This document shows positions 1 through 6,333 of a DNA stretch of 7,171 nucleotides, one piece after another; position 1 is the stretch's first letter; every line of letters begins with the position of its first letter. The stretch is taken from NCBI GenBank assembly GCA_937910265.1, contig CALEPD010000296.1, positions 1 through 7,171 on the forward strand. The letters run 5' to 3'. A program made the position numbers and the translations under genes. A model generated the notes under the pieces. It did no database searches. It saw nothing but the letters and a program-made list of their open reading frames with translations, and was not told the origin of the DNA. Source of the stretch: an uncultured Bacteroidales bacterium (lineage in GTDB: Bacteria; Bacteroidota; Bacteroidia; Bacteroidales; P3).

Positions 1-1747
1 CCCAGGCGTAAGGACCGGGCGAGAAGACGTATACTTTGATGGGTGATGCGGGCAGGAATGTCTGCGTATCAAGCCACTCTACTACCTCGGGTATCACCTC
101 TTCGTTGTAGATGACCATCATGGCCCTCTTGCCGTCGGAGAACAGACGTGCGTCGCGGACTGTAAACGGTAAGCCGCTTGGAGAAACCTCGTCGTAGAGG
201 TTCTCTTTGATGCAGAGCAGGTCGGTGCTGGCGGCCACTAGGCGGCGCATATTGCGGTTGGTGCGTTCGCGGGGCAACAGGCGGGTACGGGAATAGCGCA
301 GGTTGTTCTCCTTCAGCCCTTCCACCTCCACGCCTTTGGGCGTGGTGTAGCCATTGATGACGCGCTTGTTGCGCTCGTAGGTCACCTCGCGGCAGATATT
401 GTTCTCGTTGTTCGTCACCAATATACATTGGCGCTTGCCGCCATCTTCCTTGTTCAACTGCATCACTGCATGAAGGGTGGTGCCGCTGCCGGCGAAGAAG
501 TCGAGGACGGTAGAAGATTTGTCACTACCAATTATTATTAAATCAATTAATAAGTCAATAGGTTTGGGATTATTGAACAACTTTTCTCCTAATACGTCTA
601 ATAGCTGTTGCGTCCCGTTACCACTACTATATATATATACAGGTTTATAAAGAACTGATTTGGGCTTTTTAGATGGCAAATCGTTTAGTTCAGGTCTTTG
701 CTTTTTATATAACGAAATGTCGCCACCATTTTGAACAACAATAATCTCCGCTTTATCTTTTTGAACGGTTTTATAGCCCCATCTCCAAGATGCTAATTCG
801 TTGTTTACAATGGGTAGAATAAAAGAGAAACCTTCGGATTCATATTTTTTGCGCAAAAAACCAACATAGTTGTCATCAAACTCCTTATTCTCGCTATTGT
901 AAATATTCAAATACTCCGATTCTCTAATGCAATCAACAGTTCCATCTTTTACCAAAATAGGATAGAAACAGTACGGTCTTTTTTCACGTGGAGAATCATT
1001 CCCAGTTCTTTTTAGAGTTGCCCCCTTTTTATAGAAACCAACAGGGTCTTCTACCCATCCGTCATATTCTACTTGCTCGAAAGATAATGGTAGTTCATTT
1101 AGAATGCAATTGTCTTTTTGTTTTGCATAAACAATAGTGTATTCGTGTGTGCCTGCAAAACCAAATTCATCTTGATTCCCCTTTAAATTCATTATGGTGG
1201 GGAAAGTACCAATCCAACCACTTATTCCAATGATTTCATCACACAACAACTTTAAATTACATAGTTCGTTGTCGTCAATGCTGATAAAGATAACTCCTTT
1301 GTCGGAGAGCAGGCGTTTGGCGATGCGCAGGCGTTTGTTCATAAAGGAGAGCCACTTGCTGTGGCGGTAGCTGTCCTCGCTATCCACAAAGCTGTCGTTG
1401 TAGACGAAGTCTTTCTTGCCGGTATTGTATGGCGGGTCGATATAGACAACGTCCACCTTGCCTTCGTGGGTATAGGAGAGCGTGGTGAGCGCCTCCAGGT
1501 TGTCGCCCTCTATCAAGATATGGTTTGGGGCATCGTCGCCGCCGTCGAGCAGGGCCAGCTCCTTGTCCTCAACCAATACGGGCAGTTCCTCGCGCAGGCG
1601 TTCTTCGACCGCCTCCTCGCGTTCCTCCCACACCAGTCCATAGCGTTTCGTGGCCGTCAGCTCCAGCAAAGCGGCTCGCTCGTCGTCGCTCAATCCTTCT
1701 AGTTGTTGAATCTTTTGCCGCAAAAGGGCCGTGTCAATCCTGGTCAT
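1..1747 (-). CDS. Type III-like (Mod) site-specific DNA methyltransferase, beta class; 3' end cut by window edge
   Basis: Transfers a methyl group from S-adenosylmethionine to a base (probably adenine N6) within a specific DNA site. The frame was read by hand from ATG 1747 to base 1: 582 intact codons, no stop. Visible parts: a charged N-terminal region (1-75); EGDNLEAL at about 80-87; catalytic motif IV IDPPYNTG at 103-110; HEYTIVYAK at 201-209 and RPYCFYPI at 257-264, both common in Mod proteins; SAM-binding motif I LDFFAGSGTT at 415-424. Motif IV before a large insert and then motif I is the beta-class order of type III Mod proteins. Family members are often about 600-700 aa, so only a short C-terminus is missing. 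ATG 1747 is the likely start: an in-frame TAA lies six codons upstream with no start codon between. There is no Shine-Dalgarno. Residues about 163-412 are encoded by AT-rich DNA unlike both flanks. A restriction (res) partner, if present, would lie left of the window; a solitary methyltransferase is also possible. The family is confident; target site and adenine specificity are inferred. Confidence 0.93.
   Translation of the reverse strand, partial: MTRIDTALLRQKIQQLEGLSDDERAALLELTATKRYGLVWEEREEAVEERLREELPVLVEDKELALLDGGDDAPNHILIEGDNLEALTTLSYTHEGKVDVVYIDPPYNTGKKDFVYNDSFVDSEDSYRHSKWLSFMNKRLRIAKRLLSDKGVIFISIDDNELCNLKLLCDEIIGISGWIGTFPTIMNLKGNQDEFGFAGTHEYTIVYAKQKDNCILNELPLSFEQVEYDGWVEDPVGFYKKGATLKRTGNDSPREKRPYCFYPILVKDGTVDCIRESEYLNIYNSENKEFDDNYVGFLRKKYESEGFSFILPIVNNELASWRWGYKTVQKDKAEIIVVQNGGDISLYKKQRPELNDLPSKKPKSVLYKPVYIYSSGNGTQQLLDVLGEKLFNNPKPIDLLIDLIIIGSDKSSTVLDFFAGSGTTLHAVMQLNKEDGGKRQCILVTNNENNICREVTYERNKRVINGYTTPKGVEVEGLKENNLRYSRTRLLPRERTNRNMRRLVAASTDLLCIKENLYDEVSPSGLPFTVRDARLFSDGKRAMMVIYNEEVIPEVVEWLDTQTFLPASPIKVYVFSPGPYAW
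512..1262 (-). other. AT-rich island covering the presumed target-recognition domain of the methyltransferase
   Basis: Hand counts of 60-base blocks give about 28-40% GC here, against about 58-62% in the blocks on either side within the same gene. Codon use changes with it: the flanks favour CTG/CTC, GAG, GCC and CGC, while the island favours TTA/TTG, AAT, GAT, AAA and ATT. The left protein boundary falls just after the ISIDDNEL stretch (residues 155-162) and the right boundary just before STVLDFFAGSG (from about 412). This is the space between catalytic motif IV and SAM motif I, where type III Mod proteins carry their sequence-recognition domain. The reading frame is continuous across both junctions. 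Confidence 0.75.
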
Positions 1748-1770
1748 AAATATTATAGCGATGGTTTATA

Positions 1771-1804
1771 TAAATATACATTGGTTTGGTTGAAGAAAAT
1801 GCAA
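1771..1804 (-). promoter_or_regulatory. Possible second, weaker promoter close to the methyltransferase start
   Basis: On the minus strand TTG (1804-1802) precedes TATATTTA (1778-1771) by 23 bases. The -7 element differs from TAnnTTTG at its last base, and the spacing is at the long end of what is accepted. It would give a leader of about 20 bases, more typical than the one from the upstream promoter. The surrounding A/T-richness makes chance matches likely. Confidence 0.18.
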
Positions 1805-1937
1805 GGTTTGTATTCTTCGATGCTGATATGCTATCGGCAAGCTCATTTATCGCGCTACTTCAATCACACACAACCATTTTTCAGTTACATGAAACAAACA
1901 AAAGAGGGGCACAAAGCCTACACAACAATCAGCGTTG

Positions 1938-1968
1938 CAAAGTTACTACTTTTTTATCGATTGGCAAA
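1938..1968 (-). promoter_or_regulatory. Bacteroidota-type promoter reading toward the methyltransferase gene
   Basis: Read on the minus strand, TTTG (1968-1965) is followed after exactly 19 bases by TAACTTTG (1945-1938). This is a full match to the -33 TTTG / -7 TAnnTTTG pattern known for the primary sigma factor of Bacteroidota. Transcription would start near 1930 and give a leader of about 180 bases before ATG 1747, which is long for this group. It is the only exact TAnnTTTG on the minus strand that I found in the intergenic region. Promoter activity is inferred from the motif alone. Confidence 0.5.
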
Positions 1969-2086
1969 ATTTAGTGTAAGCACAACTAACGAACCTTATG
2001 AAAAGGGCCATGCATGACAATTAACTTCGGTTGGTTGGTAGGACCGGCACAGCACATTCACCGCCACAAAACATCTGAATGATATT

Positions 2087-2120
2087 TTTGGGACACATCT
2101 TGCATATATCAATATTTTTT
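2087..2120 (+). promoter_or_regulatory. Weak candidate promoter for valS-folC
   Basis: TTTG (2087-2090) is followed after 22 bases by TATTTTTT (2113-2120), one mismatch from TAnnTTTG. An exact -7 match, TATTTTTG, also occurs at 2083-2090 but has no TTG at a suitable distance upstream. TATAATTG at 2133-2140 is another one-mismatch -7 candidate without a good partner. The valS promoter should lie in this A/T-rich segment, but the sequence does not single out one site. Confidence 0.2.
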
Positions 2121-2272
2121 ACGAATTTTGCGTATAATTGTGCATAGATGTGCATCATTGAACATATTGTCAATCACCAACAAAGATGCAAATGCCCAAT
2201 CGAGCGCAGCCATCATTACCGGCTTGCGGCAAAGATATATTCTGACAACAAAACGATATTAAATAAAAACAT

Positions 2273-4954
2273 ATGACTATCGCACCCAAATACGACCCTC
2301 GCAGTGTTGAGGAAAAATGGTACTCATTTTGGCTTGAAAAGAAATTCTTTCATTCAAAACCCGACAACCGCATACCCTATACAGTAGTCATTCCGCCGCC
2401 AAACGTAACCGGCGTATTGCATATGGGACACATGCTCAACAATACAATTCAAGATGTGTTGGTGAGAAGAGCCCGCATGATGGGTAAGAATGCCTGTTGG
2501 GTGCCCGGCACCGACCATGCCAGCATTGCCACCGAAGCGAAGGTGGTGAACATGCTCAAGGAGCGCGGCATAGACAAACGCACCTTGACCCGCGACCAAT
2601 TTATGGAATACGCATGGGAATGGAAAGAGAAACATGGCGGCATTATTCTGAAGCAATTGCAGAAATTGGGTGCCAGCTGCGACTGGGACCGCACAGCATT
2701 CACCATGGACGACATCCGTTACGAGAGTGTAATACGAGTATTTGTCGACTTATACGAAAAAGGTTTGATTTACCGTGGCGCCCGTATGGTGAACTGGGAT
2801 CCCAAAGCCCTTACGGCGGTAAGCGACGAAGAGGTGGTTTACAAGGAAAGTCACGGAAAGCTGTTTTATCTGCGCTACTACATCGACGGTCAGCAGTTGG
2901 CCTTTGACGGCGACGGCGGCATAAAGCAAAACGAGAAAGGCCACTACATTGTCGTGGCCACCACACGTCCTGAGACCATACTCGGCGATACCGCAGTGTG
3001 CATACATCCCGAAGACCCACGCTACACCCAGCTGAAAGGCCACCGTGTGGTCATACCCGGTGTGAACAGAAGCGTGCCCATTATCGAGGACAGCTACGTT
3101 GACCTTGAATTTGGTACAGGCGCACTGAAGGTGACCCCCGCCCACGACATCAACGACTACAACCTGGGTATAAAACACAATCTGGACAGCATTGACATAT
3201 TCAACGACAACGGCACACTGAACGAAAAAGGCGGCCAATATGCCGGACTGGACCGTTTTGTATGCCGCAAACAGATAGTGAAAGACCTTGAAGAAGCCGG
3301 ATTGATTGAAAAGATTGAGGACTATGTAAACAAGGTTGGACACAGCGAACGCTCGGACGCTGTTATCGAGCCCAAACTGAGCACCCAATGGTTTATGCGC
3401 ATGAGCGATGTTGCCAAGCGTGCATTGGAGGTGGTTGAAAACGACACTATCAAATTCCACCCCGCCAAATTCAAGAACACCTACCGCCATTGGCTCGAGA
3501 ACATCAAAGACTGGTGCATCAGCCGCCAGCTGTGGTGGGGACAACAGATACCCGCCTACTATTACGACGATCCGACCACACATCAAACCCAGCTGATTGT
3601 TGCCGTTTCGCGTGAGGAAGCCCTTGCACAAGTACAGCTCAAGCATCCGGAACTCACCGACAACGACCTTCGCCAGGATGAAGATGTACTGGACACCTGG
3701 TTCAGCAGTTGGTTGTGGCCCATCAGTTTGTTTGACGGAATCCGCAATCCCGACAATGATGAAATAAAATACTACTACCCCACCGACACCCTCATCACTG
3801 CCCCAGACATCATCTTCTTCTGGGTGGCAAGAATGATTATGGCCGGCCAGGAATACCGCGAAGAGATACCATTCAAGAATGTATATTTCACGGGTATTGT
3901 ACGCGACAAACTAGGCCGCAAGATGAGTAAGAGCCTCGGCAACAGTCCCGACCCCATCGACTTGATTGAGAAATACGGAGCCGACGGAGTGCGTATGGGT
4001 ATGCTGTTGACCGCACCTGCCGGCAACGACCTTCCGTTCGACGAGGTAATATGCGAGCAAGGCCGCAATTTCTCAAACAAAATATGGAACGCATTGCGTT
4101 TGGTGAAGGGATGGCAGGTGAGCAACGACCTCAACCAAAGTGTCGACAACCAAACCGCAGTGCTTTGGATGGAACAACGCATGGCATGCGTGCTGGAAGA
4201 GATTGAAAAAGATTTCGAAAGCTTCCGCTTGAGCGAAGCCCTGATGGCAACCTACAAGTTGATATGGGACGATTTCTGCTCATGGTATTTGGAGATGATA
4301 AAACCGGCCTACGGCTCACCCATTGACCGCGAGACATATATGGCCACACTCGGCATCTTCGAAAGATTGATGTGCATCCTGCATCCATTCATGCCTTTCG
4401 TAACCGAAGAGATATGGCATACACTAAAAGAACGTTGCGACAGCAACAGCGTGATGATTCAGCACATGCCCATGAGTGTATTCTACGACCAACGAATACT
4501 CGACGAATTTGAAATGGCAAAAGAAATCATCGCCGGCGTGCGCTACCTGCGCAACAGCAAAGGCCTCTCTCCCAAAGAAGCCCTCCAACTGTTCATTCTC
4601 ACCAAACAGCAAAGCGAAAACAGCCAGTTTGACGGCATCATCACCAAGATGGCAAATATCTCATCGATTGAATATGTTAATCAAAAGGTTGACAACGCCA
4701 TCAGCTTCATGGTGGGAACAACCGAATGCATGGTTCCGATGAGCAACAATATAGACAAGGAAGCTGAACTCAAGAAACTGCAAGAGGAACTTGAATACAC
4801 CGAAGGATTCCTCAACAGCGTAATGAAGAAACTGTCGAACGAGAAATTTGTGAACGGAGCACCTGAGAAGGTTGTGGAGATGGAACGCAAAAAGAAATCA
4901 GACGCCGAGGAAAAAATCAATGCAATAAAAGCTCAGATTGCATCATTACAATGA
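2273..4954 (+). CDS. valS: Valyl-tRNA synthetase
   Basis: Cytoplasmic class Ia enzyme that charges tRNA-Val with valine using ATP and removes mischarged threonine. The 893-residue length is normal for bacterial ValRS. Domains in order: N-terminal DPRSVEEKWYSFW (8-20); catalytic Rossmann fold with the HIGH-type motif HMGH at 50-53 and GTDHASIATE at 79-88; CP1 editing domain with TTRPET at 230-235 and VTPAHD at 287-292; return to the catalytic core at WCISRQLWWGQQIPA (from 414); KMSKS at 550-554; an anticodon-binding helical domain (roughly 630-780); and a C-terminal coiled-coil arm (about 830-893) containing SNEKFVNGAPEKVVE. All key motifs are intact. ATG 2273 is chosen because TAA occurs in frame at 2264-2266. 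The leader is A-rich without a Shine-Dalgarno, as usual in Bacteroidota. The stop overlaps the folC start by 4 bases, so the two are probably co-transcribed and translationally coupled. The rival IleRS/LeuRS assignments do not fit the motifs. Confidence 0.98.
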   Translation: MTIAPKYDPRSVEEKWYSFWLEKKFFHSKPDNRIPYTVVIPPPNVTGVLHMGHMLNNTIQDVLVRRARMMGKNACWVPGTDHASIATEAKVVNMLKERGIDKRTLTRDQFMEYAWEWKEKHGGIILKQLQKLGASCDWDRTAFTMDDIRYESVIRVFVDLYEKGLIYRGARMVNWDPKALTAVSDEEVVYKESHGKLFYLRYYIDGQQLAFDGDGGIKQNEKGHYIVVATTRPETILGDTAVCIHPEDPRYTQLKGHRVVIPGVNRSVPIIEDSYVDLEFGTGALKVTPAHDINDYNLGIKHNLDSIDIFNDNGTLNEKGGQYAGLDRFVCRKQIVKDLEEAGLIEKIEDYVNKVGHSERSDAVIEPKLSTQWFMRMSDVAKRALEVVENDTIKFHPAKFKNTYRHWLENIKDWCISRQLWWGQQIPAYYYDDPTTHQTQLIVAVSREEALAQVQLKHPELTDNDLRQDEDVLDTWFSSWLWPISLFDGIRNPDNDEIKYYYPTDTLITAPDIIFFWVARMIMAGQEYREEIPFKNVYFTGIVRDKLGRKMSKSLGNSPDPIDLIEKYGADGVRMGMLLTAPAGNDLPFDEVICEQGRNFSNKIWNALRLVKGWQVSNDLNQSVDNQTAVLWMEQRMACVLEEIEKDFESFRLSEALMATYKLIWDDFCSWYLEMIKPAYGSPIDRETYMATLGIFERLMCILHPFMPFVTEEIWHTLKERCDSNSVMIQHMPMSVFYDQRILDEFEMAKEIIAGVRYLRNSKGLSPKEALQLFILTKQQSENSQFDGIITKMANISSIEYVNQKVDNAISFMVGTTECMVPMSNNIDKEAELKKLQEELEYTEGFLNSVMKKLSNEKFVNGAPEKVVEMERKKKSDAEEKINAIKAQIASLQ

Positions 4955-6255
4955 ACTACAAAGAGACTATAGATTTTCTTTTTAACAGCTTGCCGATGTA
5001 TCACCGCATCGGCAAAGCTGCATATAAGGCGGACATCACCAACACAGTTCAGATGATGAGGCACCTTAACAATCCGCACAAGGCATTCAAGACCATACAT
5101 ATAGCAGGCACCAACGGCAAAGGTAGTGTAAGCCACATGATGGCTTCGATACTACAAGAGTCAGGCTTGAAAGTGGGATTATATACCTCACCGCACTTGG
5201 TCGATTTCCGTGAACGGATACGCATAAACGGAGAAATGATAAGTGAGGCATGGGTTGCAGATTGGGTTACCAGTCATTTGGAGTTTCTCAAAAAGCAAGA
5301 ACTTTCGTTTTTTGAGATGACAGTAGGACTCGCCTTTGACTTTTTTGCCCAAGAGCAGGTTGACATTGCCGTGATAGAGGTTGGCATGGGTGGCAGACTG
5401 GATTCGACAAATGTGATTGCCCCTCTCCTATCAATTATCACCAACATCGGTTTTGACCACACACAATTTCTAGGTGACACTTTAGAGAAAATTGCCGGAG
5501 AGAAAGCCGGAATCATCAAAGCCAATACACCTGTGGTGGTTGGACAAACCCAAAACGAAACCGAGCCTGTATTCAGGAAGAAGGCCCACGACATGAATGC
5601 GCCAATATATTTTGCCGACCAAAACCTTGCACTGACATCGCACGGAAACTACAGCGACAAAATAGTGTTCGACATACACGATGGAAGCAATCTCATAGCA
5701 AAAGATTATGTATGTCCGTTGAGCGGAGCTTACCAGCGAAAGAACCTCGTGACACTTTTCCAAGCATTGCTAGTACTCAAATTACTTGGATTCAACATCG
5801 GTAACAACAACATACAACAAGGCATCGAAAATGTGGTGACGAACACTAGTTTCAGAGGAAGATGGGAAATAATAGGCCGAGAGCCACTCACCGTGTGTGA
5901 GACTGCCCACAACAGCGACGGTATAAAATCGATGTTGGAAAAGCTGGACACCATACAATTCAACAAACTCCACATCATCTACGGATGCGTGAACGACAAA
6001 GATTTCGTCCAAATACTGAACATGCTCCCCGAAAAAGCCATATACTATTATACCGAGCCGAGTGTGCCACGGAAAATGCCTGTGGAGCAACTATCCGAAA
6101 CTGCCGCAAAAAACGGAATGGCAGGAGAATCTTATACTGATGTACACCAAGCCATTGCAGCAGCAAAAGCCAATGCAGACAAAGATGACATGATTTTAAT
6201 TACCGGCAGTATATTCCTTATAGCCGACGTAATGACCCGATACAACAGAACGTAA
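4951..6255 (+). CDS. folC: Bifunctional folylpolyglutamate synthase / dihydrofolate synthase
   Basis: Cytoplasmic Mur-ligase-family enzyme. It uses ATP to add glutamate to dihydropteroate (making dihydrofolate) and further glutamates to reduced folates, which keeps them in the cell. The 434 residues match the family. Visible motifs: P-loop GTNGKGS at 53-59; YTSPHLVDFRERIRING at 78-94; VIEVGMGGRLDSTN at 141-154; TNIGFDH ending at H170; and GEKAGIIK at 183-190, where K185 aligns with the lysine that is carbamylated in this family. The C-terminal domain motif usually written DGAHNP or DVAHNP is here ETAHNS (317-322), so the usual aspartate is glutamate. The start ATG overlaps the valS stop as ATGA, which fixes the start and indicates translational coupling. 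Whether both activities are present cannot be told from the sequence; a single FolC doing both is the common bacterial case. A possible terminator follows at 6283-6333. Confidence 0.96.
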   Translation: MNYKETIDFLFNSLPMYHRIGKAAYKADITNTVQMMRHLNNPHKAFKTIHIAGTNGKGSVSHMMASILQESGLKVGLYTSPHLVDFRERIRINGEMISEAWVADWVTSHLEFLKKQELSFFEMTVGLAFDFFAQEQVDIAVIEVGMGGRLDSTNVIAPLLSIITNIGFDHTQFLGDTLEKIAGEKAGIIKANTPVVVGQTQNETEPVFRKKAHDMNAPIYFADQNLALTSHGNYSDKIVFDIHDGSNLIAKDYVCPLSGAYQRKNLVTLFQALLVLKLLGFNIGNNNIQQGIENVVTNTSFRGRWEIIGREPLTVCETAHNSDGIKSMLEKLDTIQFNKLHIIYGCVNDKDFVQILNMLPEKAIYYYTEPSVPRKMPVEQLSETAAKNGMAGESYTDVHQAIAAAKANADKDDMILITGSIFLIADVMTRYNRT

Positions 6256-6282
6256 CAAAAGGCCAAACACCTGACCCATCAA

Positions 6283-6333
6283 CGACAACACTCACTTTAA
6301 CAACGCCTTGATGAAGTGGGTGTTGTTGCTTTT
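6283..6333 (+). terminator. Possible intrinsic terminator of valS-folC, overlapping the 3' end of the convergent gene
   Basis: Bases 6285-6295 (ACAACACTCAC) pair with 6316-6326 (GTGGGTGTTGT) over 11 positions, 10 Watson-Crick and one T-G. The stem extends two more pairs to 6283/6328 with another T-G pair. The loop is 20 bases and TTTT follows at 6330-6333. The T-G pairs are stable only in RNA made from the plus strand; in minus-strand RNA they become A-C mismatches. That points to a terminator for folC, not for the facing gene. The T-run is short and the stem only moderately GC-rich, so termination is uncertain. The left arm contains the stop codon of the radical SAM gene and the right arm lies in its coding sequence. 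Confidence 0.4.

Larger units (their letters stand above)
1748..2272. other. Divergent intergenic region (525 bases) between the methyltransferase gene and valS
   Basis: The stretch is A/T-rich and separates two genes that point away from each other, so it must hold both promoters. On the minus strand there is a good Bacteroidota-type promoter (1938-1968) and a weaker one (1771-1804), plus a 26-codon ORF (1766-1846). On the plus strand there are weak promoter-like elements (2087-2120), a direct repeat TGTGCAT spaced by 10 bases (2139-2155) and a small hairpin (2205-2228). Open frames on the plus strand here, including one that begins inside the methyltransferase gene, lack recognisable domains or a convincing start. 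I see no tRNA, no mobile-element ends and no terminator. Confidence 0.7.

Noticed and set aside
531..541. ATT triplet run at the edge of the AT-rich island as a phase-variation tract
   Set aside because: Only about three triplet units, and changes in triplet number would not shift the frame.
1361..1702. Plus-strand open frame of 113 codons opposite the methyltransferase N-terminus
   Set aside because: It lies antisense to the conserved DPPYNTG-coding region, whose protein is clearly recognisable. High GC on the flank explains the lack of stops.
1786..1974. Plus-strand open frame of 62 codons beginning at TTG
   Set aside because: Rare start codon, no ribosome-binding signal, no recognisable family, and it overlaps the minus-strand promoter. 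It could be a decayed gene fragment, but nothing supports that.
1703..2017. Plus-strand open frame of about 104 codons spanning the methyltransferase start and the intergenic region
   Set aside because: It begins inside the well-supported methyltransferase gene on the other strand, has no recognisable domain and covers the divergent promoter region.
2205..2272. T-box or other riboswitch in the valS leader
   Set aside because: Only one small hairpin is visible, with no T-box sequence and no terminator/antiterminator pair; T-boxes are also not typical of Bacteroidota.
2750..3646. Long open frame (298 codons) on the minus strand inside valS
   Set aside because: It is the complement of a clearly coding sequence with all ValRS motifs intact; the translation is a low-complexity run of hydrophobic residues typical of antisense shadows.
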